Below, piece by piece: positions 55,660-62,733 of a stretch of DNA of 64,000 nucleotides; within the stretch, counting starts at the first letter, position 1; each line of letters begins with the position of its first letter. The stretch lies in the NCBI GenBank assembly GCA_936936565.1, contig CAKZIX010000030.1, forward strand, positions 51,750-115,749, in the 5' to 3' direction. The notes beneath the pieces are model-generated. The model saw only the letters and a list, made by a program, of their open reading frames with translations. It did no database searches and was not told the DNA's origin. Origin of the DNA: an uncultured Nocardiaceae bacterium (GTDB lineage Bacteria; Actinomycetota; Actinomycetes; Mycobacteriales; Mycobacteriaceae). A program made the translations under genes and the position numbers.

Positions 55660-55773
55660 GCGGTGACGGCGCCGCCGGGCGAGAGTTGGCACCGCGCTGG
55701 GCAATTGCCCTGCAAACGCGGCCGAGGTAGCGCATCATGAGGCCAGGACGGGTCTGTCGACCGGGGAGGGCCG

Positions 55774-56511
55774 ATGCCGATCACGACCACCGAGCACGGT
55801 GCGGGGCGCACGATCGTGCTCGTGCACGCCACGCTGCACGACAGCGGCGACTATGCGGCGCTGGTTCCGCCGCTGGCCGACAACCATCGCGTGGTGCAGG
55901 TGGACTGGACGGCCGACACGCCCGACGAACTGGTCGACCTGCTCGACGAGGTGGCCGCCCGAGTCGGACGCGCGGTGTACGTGGGCAACTCCGTCGGCGG
56001 GTACGCCGCGGCACGCTTGGCGCAGCGCCGGCCAGCCGACGTCGCGGGCGTCGTGCTCGTCAACAGCGCGGGATTCACCCGACATTCCGTGGCCACGCGC
56101 TTGTTCTGTCGGTTCATGGGCTACTCGATGGTGGCCGGCGTCGCGCTGCCGCTGCTGGCCCGGCTCTATCTGTGCGCACGCACCGAAAGCGATCGCAGCG
56201 CGCTGGTGCGGTTGCGGGAGCGGGCCCATTCGGCGGACGGCGCGCGCCGTGCGGCACGCATGTGGCGCAGCTTTCCGGGCATCGACCTGCGGGCCAGCCC
56301 GCCGGGCTGCCCGACGCTGCTGGTGTGGGGGACGCGCGATCTTGTGACCGCCGGTGACGACGCTCGCGCTGCCGCAGCGATCGAGGGTGCGCGGTTGGTG
56401 CGGATGCGCACCGGGCACGTGCCGTTCTCGTCCGACCCCGACGAGTTCCTGGCGCATCTGGTGGCGTTCATCGCGAAGGTGGAGCCGATGACGGGAATCG
56501 AACCCGCGTAG
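55774..56511 (+). CDS. Alpha/beta hydrolase whose C-terminus reads into a tRNA-Gly fragment
   Basis: A 245-residue alpha/beta hydrolase. Nucleophile elbow GNSVGG (Ser), acid Asp in VWGTRD and His in RTGHVPFSSDP complete the triad. The substrate is unknown. The last nine or ten residues (EPMTGIEPA) are encoded by the 32-bp duplicated 3' end of tRNA-Gly (56480-56511), so the present C-terminus is set by the integration repeat. The gene runs co-linear with the islet downstream. Confidence 0.88.
   Translation: MPITTTEHGAGRTIVLVHATLHDSGDYAALVPPLADNHRVVQVDWTADTPDELVDLLDEVAARVGRAVYVGNSVGGYAAARLAQRRPADVAGVVLVNSAGFTRHSVATRLFCRFMGYSMVAGVALPLLARLYLCARTESDRSALVRLRERAHSADGARRAARMWRSFPGIDLRASPPGCPTLLVWGTRDLVTAGDDARAAAAIEGARLVRMRTGHVPFSSDPDEFLAHLVAFIAKVEPMTGIEPA
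56480..56511. repeat. Displaced tRNA-Gly 3' end, outer attachment-site copy
   Basis: These 32 bp are identical to 57721-57752, the CCA, acceptor and T-arm 3' end of tRNA-Gly. The flanking bases differ on both sides. No D-arm or anticodon arm follows here, so it is a fragment, as left at the distal end of a tRNA-targeted insertion. Confidence 0.88.
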
Positions 56512-56541
56512 ATTTCGCCGCAAACGGGAATGCCCGAACCC

Positions 56542-56904
56542 ATGAGCCGTAACACGAGAACCGATACGCGTGCCCGATGGTGGCGTTCGATCGTCGCAGT
56601 CGCGCTGGCGGCAATCATGGCCAGCGCCCTGTCGGTGTCACTCGCGCCGTCGGTGTCGGCGCGAGCGTCAGCACCTGCGGTGGCGAGCCAGATCGTCGAT
56701 GCCGGACAGCAGTCGGGTGGTCCGGCACCCGCAGCGCCACGTCACGTCACGACGGCGCTGGCCGATCACGACACGACGGTGCAGGCACGCAAGAAAAAGA
56801 AGTCTCGCAACTTCGGAAAGTACATCGTCGGCGCCGTGTGCATCGTGGCGGTGATCGGCGCGATCGTCCTCCTCCTCGTGCTCAACCGGAGGCGAAAGAG
56901 GTAG
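56542..56904 (+). CDS. Islet ORF 1: exported protein with C-terminal membrane anchor
   Basis: A 120-residue protein. A twin-basic N-terminus and hydrophobic stretch (RWWRSIVAVALAAIMASALS) with an AXA-like site (VSARA) form a signal peptide. A polar Pro/Ala/Thr region follows, then KKKK, a second hydrophobic helix (YIVGAVCIVAVIGAIVLLLV) and the basic tail NRRRKR. This gives a single-pass surface protein with a cytoplasmic Arg/Lys tail. ATG 56530 is an alternative start. No family is recognised. Confidence 0.6.
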   Translation: MSRNTRTDTRARWWRSIVAVALAAIMASALSVSLAPSVSARASAPAVASQIVDAGQQSGGPAPAAPRHVTTALADHDTTVQARKKKKSRNFGKYIVGAVCIVAVIGAIVLLLVLNRRRKR

Positions 56905-56909
56905 CTGCG

Positions 56910-57074
56910 ATGTACGGCCGGGGTGCAGGGCGTGCTCGCGGTGTGGAGCCGACCGATTCAGCGCCGAATCGTCGGGTGTCGGTCGCAACGGTGGTCGGCC
57001 TTGGTGGCGCCGGAACGGCTGCCGCGACCGCAGACTTCGTGGGAGGATTAGACCGGGTTCGGGGAGGAACCTGA
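56910..57074 (+). CDS. Islet ORF 2: 54-aa protein
   Basis: It starts 5 bp after ORF 1 ends and stops 14 bp before ORF 3. The basic, Gly/Ala-rich sequence includes VATVVGLGGAGTAAATADFVGG, which could be a short membrane or glycine-zipper segment. The ribosome site is weak (AGGTAG). The packing suggests it is part of a three-gene unit, but it is too short to be sure. Confidence 0.4.
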   Translation: MYGRGAGRARGVEPTDSAPNRRVSVATVVGLGGAGTAAATADFVGGLDRVRGGT

Positions 57075-57088
57075 CAGGGGACGATCAA

Positions 57089-57517
57089 ATGAAAACTCTG
57101 CTCGCAGCAATCGCGGTCCTACTCGCATTTGCACCGCCTGTTGCTGCCGACCCGGTTACCGATGCACTGTGCGCGAGCGGGTCTGCGCAGTTCTGTCCAA
57201 GACCGGCGCCGACCATCGTCGGTTGCCAGCAAGGCTTTGGTCCAATCGAAACGTACTGGTCCGACGGGCGGAAGACTGGCTGGTCACAGCATTGCCAGGA
57301 CGTGCACGACAAGGCGCTCGAGGGAGAGCGTCGAGCTCAAGAGGAATACTGGCGGAATCATCCGCAGGCGGGGGACGATCGGCCTGGCTACATGCGCTGT
57401 GGAACACGTTGTGGCGAACCGCCGACGTCCGGCGAGGTTCAAATGCAGCACGCTTGCGAGAAGGGATATGCGCAGCGCGAAGACTGCGACGCACTGGGAC
57501 ACCCATTCGGCGGCTGA
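57089..57517 (+). CDS. Islet ORF 3: secreted cysteine-rich protein
   Basis: A 142-residue protein. A clear signal peptide (MKTLLAAIAVLLAFAPPVAA, cleavage before DPV) precedes a mature domain of about 122 residues with eight cysteines (in DALCASG, QFCPR, VGCQQ, QHCQD, MRCGTRCGE, HACEKG and EDCDALG). The even number suggests four disulfides. CAGGGG lies 8 bp upstream of the ATG. I recognise no family. A small stable extracellular protein (inhibitor, toxin or adhesin) is conceivable, none demonstrated. Confidence 0.75.
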   Translation: MKTLLAAIAVLLAFAPPVAADPVTDALCASGSAQFCPRPAPTIVGCQQGFGPIETYWSDGRKTGWSQHCQDVHDKALEGERRAQEEYWRNHPQAGDDRPGYMRCGTRCGEPPTSGEVQMQHACEKGYAQREDCDALGHPFGG

Positions 57518-57720
57518 TCGACATCGTTCCTTGGTGGCCGACAACCCCCGCAGAGCGATCATTCCGTCGGGCGAGTTGACGGTTGGACGCGCGGTTCGAC
57601 CCGAGTACGGGCATTCATGATCCGGTGCAGACCGTTGGACTCGGAACTGTATAGGACGCAGTAGTGGATACAGTGCGACCTGCGATCGCGATTCCGCGCA
57701 GCGAAACTGCTGGTCAGGCA

Positions 57721-57752
57721 TGGAGCCGATGACGGGAATCGAACCCGCGTAG
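57721..57752. repeat. Inner attachment-site copy within tRNA-Gly
   Basis: Identical over 32 bp to 56480-56511. It spans CCA, discriminator, the 3' acceptor strand and the T-arm of the functional tRNA-Gly. Confidence 0.88.
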
Positions 57753-57794
57753 CTAGTTTGGAAGACTAGGGCTCTACCATTGAGCTACATCGGC
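57721..57794 (-). tRNA. tRNA-Gly (TCC)
   Basis: A minus-strand cloverleaf. Acceptor GCCGATG/CATCGGC, anticodon stem CTAGT/ACTAG with loop CTTCCAA (anticodon TCC), intact T-arm GGTTCGATTCC, discriminator T and encoded CCA. The 3' 32 bp are the duplicated attachment sequence. Confidence 0.96.
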
Positions 57795-57954
57795 AGGCAT
57801 ACGACACCTGAGGGATCGCCACTGGTGCCGTGATGCGAAGTGACAATAGCAGATCCGAGACACCGGCTCCGAACGGCGCCGACTCGGATCGGATCACCCT
57901 CGCGTTGGAAACGGTAACCGGCTCACCGTACGATTGCCAGGCGATTTACGTGCA

Positions 57955-58031
57955 CGGGGTGTAGCGCAGCTTGGTAGCGCATCCGCTTTGGGAGCGGAGG
58001 GCCGCAGGTTCAAATCCTGTCACCCCGACCA
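57955..58031 (+). tRNA. tRNA-Pro (TGG)
   Basis: A plus-strand cloverleaf. Acceptor CGGGGTG/CACCCCG, anticodon stem TCCGC/GCGGA with loop TTTGGGA (anticodon TGG), T-arm GGTTCAAATCC, discriminator A and encoded CCA. It lies 34 bp before tig, the order known in mycobacteria and nocardiae. Confidence 0.96.
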
Positions 58032-58065
58032 GCCGAGGAATCCAGGAAACTAAGGAGCAGTATTC

Positions 58066-59403
58066 GTGAAGAGCACCGTCGAGCAGCTGAGCCCGACGCG
58101 CGTCCGGATCAACATCGAGGTGCCCTTCGAGGAGCTCGAGGGTGAATTCGACCGCGCGTACAAGGCCCTCGCCCAGCAGGTCCGCATCCCGGGCTTCCGT
58201 CCCGGGAAGGCGCCGGCGAAGCTGCTCGAAGCGCGTGTCGGCCGCGGCGCCATCCTGGAGCAGGTCGTCAACGACACCGTGCCGAAGAAGTACAGCGAGG
58301 CCGTCGTCGAGTCCAAGGTGAAGGTCATCGGGCAGCCGGAGATCGAGATCACCAAGATCGAGGACCATCAGGAACTGGCGTTCACCGCCGAGGTCGACGT
58401 GCGTCCGGAGATCGAGCTGCCGGATTACAGCACCATCGCGGTCACCGTCGAGACGCCGACCATCACCGACGAGGACATCGAGGAGCAGCTGCTGTCGCTG
58501 CGCCAGCGCTTCGGCACCCTCACCGGCGTCGAGCGCGCGGTGCAGACCGGCGACTTCGTTTCCATCGACCTGTCGGCCACCGTCGACGGCAACGACGTCC
58601 CGGAAGCGGCCACCACCGGCTTGTCGCACGAGGTGGGCTCGGGTCAGCTGATCGACGGCCTGGACGAGGCGGTTGTCGGCATGAGTGCCGGCGAGACCAA
58701 GCAGTTCACCACCAAGCTGGTGGCCGGCGAGCACGCCGACCAGGACGCCGAGGTCACGGTGACGGTGCAGACCGTCAAGGAGCGCGAGCTGCCCGAGGCC
58801 GACGACGAATTCGCTCAGCTGGCAAGCGAATTCGACACGCTCGACGAGTTGAAGGCGGACCTGCGCGAGCGCGTGGGCCGGGTGCGCAAGGTCGAGCAGG
58901 CCGGCCAGGTCCGCGACAAGGTGCTCGAGCAGCTGCTCGAGACCGTCGAGGTGCCGCTGCCCGAGGCTGTCGTCAAGGCCGAGGTCGACGCCCAGACTCA
59001 CGACATCGTGCACGCTTTCGACCACGACGACGCGAAGCTGAACGCCGCGCTCGAGGAGCAGGGCACCACCCGCGAACAGTTCGACGCCGACGCGCAGGAG
59101 GCCGCCGAGCGCTCGGTGAAGCTGCAGCTGCTGCTCGACGCCATCGCCGAGGCGGAGAACACCGAGGTGAGCCAGGAAGAGTTCACCCAGCGCATCGTGT
59201 TGCAGGCGCAGCAGTACGGCATCAAGCCGGAGCAGTTCATGCAGCAGCTGCAGCAGGGTGAGCAGCTGGGCGCCGTGTTCGCCGACGTGCGCCGCGGCAA
59301 GGCTCTGGCTTCGATCGTCGAGCGGGTCACCGTCACCGACGAGTCGGGCAACGCGGTCGACGTGGCCGAATTGCTCGGCAAGAACGCCGCCGACGCCGAA
59401 TGA
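58066..59403 (+). CDS. tig: Trigger factor
   Basis: A 445-residue ribosome-associated chaperone and prolyl isomerase. The N-terminal domain has the ribosome signature IPGFRPGKAP (residues 44-53). The FKBP-type PPIase domain spans about 155-245 (GDFVSIDLSATVDG; VVGMSAGETKQFTTKL), and a helical C-terminal chaperone domain follows. It binds nascent chains at the exit tunnel. The start codon GTG is preceded by AAGGAG. It is followed by a terminator-like hairpin and then the clp genes. Confidence 0.96.
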   Translation: MKSTVEQLSPTRVRINIEVPFEELEGEFDRAYKALAQQVRIPGFRPGKAPAKLLEARVGRGAILEQVVNDTVPKKYSEAVVESKVKVIGQPEIEITKIEDHQELAFTAEVDVRPEIELPDYSTIAVTVETPTITDEDIEEQLLSLRQRFGTLTGVERAVQTGDFVSIDLSATVDGNDVPEAATTGLSHEVGSGQLIDGLDEAVVGMSAGETKQFTTKLVAGEHADQDAEVTVTVQTVKERELPEADDEFAQLASEFDTLDELKADLRERVGRVRKVEQAGQVRDKVLEQLLETVEVPLPEAVVKAEVDAQTHDIVHAFDHDDAKLNAALEEQGTTREQFDADAQEAAERSVKLQLLLDAIAEAENTEVSQEEFTQRIVLQAQQYGIKPEQFMQQLQQGEQLGAVFADVRRGKALASIVERVTVTDESGNAVDVAELLGKNAADAE

Positions 59404-59424
59404 TCTTTGCGCTCTGAGCGAAGT

Positions 59425-59454
59425 GGGGCGGTACCGGGAAACTGGTGCCGCCCC
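59425..59454 (+). terminator. Terminator after tig
   Basis: Eleven-base arms (59425-59435 and 59444-59454, one G-U) over an 8-nt loop, followed by GTTTCGTT, lie 21 bp after the tig stop. They separate tig from clpP1. Confidence 0.75.
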
Positions 59455-59521
59455 GTTTCGTTAGTGTTTGTGTAGCTAATTTGATGTACCCCGACCTCCA
59501 GCGAGGAGAAGGCAGGTAGAT

Positions 59522-60097
59522 ATGACGTCGGCTGGGCTCAATCTGAGTGACTCGGTGTTCGAGCGGTTGCTGCGTGAACGCATCATCTTCCTCGGCACAC
59601 AGGTCGACGACGAGATCGCCAACCGCCTGTGCGCGCAGATGCTGCTGCTCGCCGCCGAAGATCCCACCAAGGACATCGCCATGTACATCAACTCGCCCGG
59701 CGGGTCGGTGACGGCGGGCCTGGCGATCTTCGACACCATGGAACTCGTCGAGTGCGACATCGCCACGTATGGGATGGGTCTGGCGGCATCGATGGGACAG
59801 TTCCTGCTCACCGCAGGCACCAAGGGCAAGCGCTACGCGCTGCCGCACGCGCAGATCCTGATGCATCAGCCGTCGGCCGGTGTCGGGGGTACCGCGGCGG
59901 ATGTCGCCATCCAGGCCGAGATGCTCATCAAGAGCAAGCGGCAGCTGCACGAGCTCAACGCGCGCCACATCGGCAAATCGATCGAGCAGATCACCGAGGA
60001 TGCGGACCGCGACCGCTGGTTCACCGCGCAGGAAGCGCTCGAGTACGGCTTTGTCGACCACGTCATCACGCGCACGCGCGACGTGTCCGCGAACTGA
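59522..60097 (+). CDS. clpP1: ATP-dependent Clp protease proteolytic subunit ClpP1
   Basis: A 191-residue serine peptidase. Catalytic Ser90 in GMGLAASMG and His115 in ILMHQPS are present, with the Asp in the TEDADRDRW stretch and the handle-region INSPGGSV. Actinobacteria need two ClpP subunits, which form a mixed double ring; this is the first by gene order and by its lack of the N-terminal extension of ClpP2. ATG 59522 follows a GAGGAGAAGG site. The ClpP2 gene follows after 36 bp. Confidence 0.95.
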   Translation: MTSAGLNLSDSVFERLLRERIIFLGTQVDDEIANRLCAQMLLLAAEDPTKDIAMYINSPGGSVTAGLAIFDTMELVECDIATYGMGLAASMGQFLLTAGTKGKRYALPHAQILMHQPSAGVGGTAADVAIQAEMLIKSKRQLHELNARHIGKSIEQITEDADRDRWFTAQEALEYGFVDHVITRTRDVSAN

Positions 60098-60133
60098 CCT
60101 GCTGCCCACCTTCGAAAGAATCGGAACATATCG

Positions 60134-60766
60134 ATGACTGAGCTCTACGCGCCGCAATCGCGCTACATCCTGCCGTCGTTCATCGAGCATTCGAGCTACG
60201 GCATCAAGGAGTCGAACCCCTACAACAAGCTGTTCGAGGAGCGCATCATCTTCCTCGGCGTGCAGGTCGACGACGCGTCGGCGAACGACATCATGGCGCA
60301 GCTGCTGGTCCTGGAGTCGCTGGACCCGGATCGCGACATCACGATGTACATCAATTCGCCCGGCGGCTCGTTCACGTCGTTGATGGCGATCTACGACACC
60401 ATGCAGTACGTGCGCGCCGATGTCGCCACCGTGTGCCTCGGCCAGGCCGCTTCGGCCGCCGCGGTGCTGCTGGCCGCCGGTACGCCGGGCAAGCGCGCCT
60501 GCCTGCCGAACGCGTCGGTGCTCATCCACCAGCCGTCCTCGGGCGGTATTCGCGGGCAGGTGTCGGACCTGGAAATTGCCGCCGCCGAGATCGAGCGGAT
60601 GCGCCGTACCATGGAAGAGACGCTCGCTCGGCACACCGGCAAGGACGCCGCCGTCATCCGTCGCGATACCGATCGTGACAAGTTCCTCACCGCCGAAGAG
60701 GCGAAGGAATACGGAATCGTCGACACCGTGTTCGACTACCGGAAGTTGAGCGCCAAGAAAAAGTAA
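60134..60766 (+). CDS. clpP2: ATP-dependent Clp protease proteolytic subunit ClpP2
   Basis: A 210-residue ClpP with catalytic Ser107 in LGQAASAAA and His132 in LIHQPSSGG. The N-terminal extension SRYILPSFIEHSSYG contains the ClpP2 propeptide and docking region that contacts ClpX or ClpC1. GAAAG precedes the ATG. It is co-transcribed with clpP1, and the product works with the ClpX encoded 269 bp downstream. That gap holds no gene. Confidence 0.95.
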   Translation: MTELYAPQSRYILPSFIEHSSYGIKESNPYNKLFEERIIFLGVQVDDASANDIMAQLLVLESLDPDRDITMYINSPGGSFTSLMAIYDTMQYVRADVATVCLGQAASAAAVLLAAGTPGKRACLPNASVLIHQPSSGGIRGQVSDLEIAAAEIERMRRTMEETLARHTGKDAAVIRRDTDRDKFLTAEEAKEYGIVDTVFDYRKLSAKKK

Positions 60767-61035
60767 ACGCCGCTAACGGTTTTGACGTTTCGCGTTCGAC
60801 ACGCGGATAGTGGTCAATTCCGGGACAGGGGCGCAGGGACCGGGCAGGCTGAGACCCTCACCCTGAGACGGGACACCCGAAACGTAACCCTTTCGGAAAA
60901 GTGGGCGATGATTGTGCGACGAGGCGCTACGCGAATCGCCGCCAAGGAGTCGACCTGCATCCCGATCTGCGGGTACGGTCACAACTACGGGCCTGTGCTA
61001 CGGCACCGGTGGACAGGAAGTAGGGGACGCAGGAG

Positions 61036-62121
61036 ATGGCACGCATCGGAGACGGTGGCGACCTGCTGAAGTGCTCTTTCTGCGGAAAGAGTCAGAAGCA
61101 GGTCAAGAAGCTGATTGCTGGCCCGGGTGTGTACATCTGCGACGAGTGCATCGACCTGTGCAACGAGATCATCGAGGAAGAGCTCGCCGAGTCCAACGAG
61201 GTGAAGCTCGACGAGCTCCCCAAGCCGGCCGAGATCCGCGATTTCCTCGAGAACTACGTCATCGGTCAGGACACCGCCAAGCGCACCCTCGCCGTGGCCG
61301 TCTACAACCACTACAAGCGCATCCAGGCCGGCGACAAGGCCCGCGACACCCGCGGTGAGCAGGTGGAGCTGGCCAAGTCGAACATCCTGATGCTCGGTCC
61401 CACCGGTTGCGGCAAGACGTATCTGGCGCAGACGCTGGCGAAGATGCTCAACGTGCCGTTCGCCATCGCGGATGCCACCGCACTGACGGAGGCCGGCTAC
61501 GTCGGCGAAGACGTCGAGAACATCCTGCTCAAGCTGATCCAGGCCGCCGACTACGACGTCAAGCGCGCTGAGACGGGCATCATCTACATCGACGAGGTCG
61601 ACAAGATCGCCCGCAAGAGCGAGAACCCGTCGATCACGCGCGACGTGTCCGGTGAGGGTGTGCAGCAGGCGCTGCTGAAAATTCTGGAGGGCACGCAGGC
61701 CTCCGTGCCGCCGCAGGGCGGGCGCAAGCACCCGCACCAGGAGTTCATCCAGATCGACACGACGAACGTGCTGTTCATCGTGGCAGGCGCGTTCGCCGGG
61801 CTGGAGAAAATCATCCAGGACCGGGTCGGCAAGCGTGGTCTGGGCTTCGGTGCCGAGGTGCACTCGCGTGCCGAGATCGACACCGCCGATCACTTCGCCG
61901 ATGTCATGCCGGAAGATTTGATCAAGTTCGGCCTGATCCCGGAGTTCATCGGCCGCCTGCCGGTCGTCGCCTCGGTGACCAACCTGGACAAGGAATCGCT
62001 GGTCAAAATCCTCTCCGAGCCGAAGAACGCGCTGGTCAAGCAGTACACCCGCCTGTTCGAGATGGACGGCGTGGAGCTCGAGTTCAGCACCGACGCGCTC
62101 GAAGCCGTCGCCGAAGAAGCC
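61036..62121 (+). CDS. clpX: ClpX ATPase, truncated by a contig chimera
   Basis: The first 362 residues of a normal ClpX (usually about 426). The zinc-binding domain has CSFCGK and CDECIDLC, Walker A is GPTGCGKTY, Walker B is IIYIDEVDK and sensor/pore segments follow. The start has GCAGGAG 3 bp upstream. The sequence is ClpX-like up to ALEAVAEEA (about 62118) and then turns abruptly into unrelated antisense coding. The rest of the C-terminal small domain is missing. The break coincides with a change of organism (see 62125 onward), so it is an assembly artefact and not a mutation in the host. Confidence 0.93.
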
Positions 62122-62124
62122 CAC

Positions 62125-62286
62125 GGCCGCGCCCACGCGCAGCCGGCCCATCGAGAAGATGAAGAGGTTCACCCCGTAGGACAGCAGCGCGAGGCCGATG
62201 ATGACCTGATAGGTGCGCGGCCGCATCAGCAGCCACACCCCCGAGCCGACGAGGACGCCGATGGCGCCGGACAGGACGAGTTCCAT
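62125..62286 (-). other. Foreign fragment: N-terminus of MrpC/MnhC Na+/H+ antiporter subunit
   Basis: About 53 residues of a subunit C start (ELVLSGAIGVLVGSGVWLL, RPRTYQVIIGLALLSYGVNL, FIFSMGRLRVGA) are encoded on the minus strand from ATG 62286. It stops matching where clpX begins. Its order (MrpA end, then MrpC start) matches mrp operons in proteobacteria. It is not contiguous with the host genome. Confidence 0.75.
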
Positions 62287-62342
62287 CAGCTTTCCTCCCC
62301 GGCGGCCTGGTCCTGCTCGCGCGCGCGGCTCCAGCGCAGGGC
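62286..62342 (-). other. Foreign fragment: C-terminal tail of MrpA/MnhA
   Basis: The frame ending at TGA 62288-62286 overlaps the MrpC ATG (TGATG), as at the mrpA-mrpC junction. It encodes ALRWSRAREQDQAAGEES, the kind of polar tail that follows the last helix of subunit A/B. Upstream of about 62343 the frame loses similarity. Confidence 0.5.
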
Positions 62343-62619
62343 GGCGCAGCTGCTCGGCGCGGCCGCGGAGCACCCGCACCCGGGCCCGCTCGGGCAGTGC
62401 CGCGACCACCTGCGACCACGCGTGCTCCAGGTAGTCTCCGATCAGCGCCCGGGGCGGGTAGTCCTCGGCGGCATCGTCCCGGCCCTGTTCGAGCGCCCAC
62501 TGCCGGAAGGGCTGCACCACGCGGTCCTCGGCCCCCGGCTCATGGGCGTCGACGATCCCCGCCGTGACGTTCAGGCGCAGATGCCGGGGCTGTCGCGGGT
62601 CGTAGGCCGCGCCCGTGCC
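62341..62619 (-). other. Foreign fragment: FAD/NAD(P)-binding protein
   Basis: The minus strand encodes GAAYDPRQPRHLRLNVTAGI, then FRQWALEQG and DYPPRALIGDYLEHAWSQVV. These are the start region of NAD_binding_9-type FAD/NAD(P)-binding proteins (AYDP...HLRLNVPAG; FPPRxLyGxYL). Only about 90 residues are present, bounded by LepA on one side and MrpA on the other. Confidence 0.6.
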
Positions 62620-62733
62620 CATGAGGCGGATGCGCTGGCCCTTCTTCAGGACGCCGTCGACGATGCGCACCAGCACCACGACGCCGAGATAGACATCGTA
62701 CCAGGAATCGACCAGCAGCGCCTTGAGCGGCGG
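62599..62733 (-). other. lepA: Foreign fragment: elongation factor 4 (LepA)
   Basis: About 44 residues match the LepA domain II region: PLKALLVDSWYDVYLGVVVL followed by VRIVDGVLKKGQRIRLMGTG. The style is alphaproteobacterial. It is joined at PPLKALL to a PEP carboxykinase and at GTGAAYD to the FAD/NAD(P)-binding protein, sharing coding words at both junctions. Confidence 0.75.

Larger units (their letters stand above)
56512..57720. mobile_element. 1.2-kb islet inserted at the 3' end of tRNA-Gly
   Basis: The segment is bracketed by the 32-bp direct repeats. The repeat polarity fits integration at the 3' end of the minus-strand tRNA-Gly, with the intact tRNA regenerated at the right end. It holds three closely packed plus-strand ORFs (56542, 56910, 57089) and about 200 bp of non-coding DNA (57518-57720). 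There is no integrase or transposase, so it is a deletion remnant or a non-autonomous passenger. Its later half is visibly less GC-rich than the neighbours. Confidence 0.65.

Noticed and set aside
55301..55773. Several overlapping Arg-rich ORFs in the hydratase-hydrolase gap
   Set aside because: Apart from the small ORF at 55501, none has a ribosome site or plausible composition.
62121..62121. Natural truncation or frameshift of clpX
   Set aside because: The sequence beyond the break is another gene in the opposite orientation, not a shifted clpX, and clpX is essential in actinobacteria.
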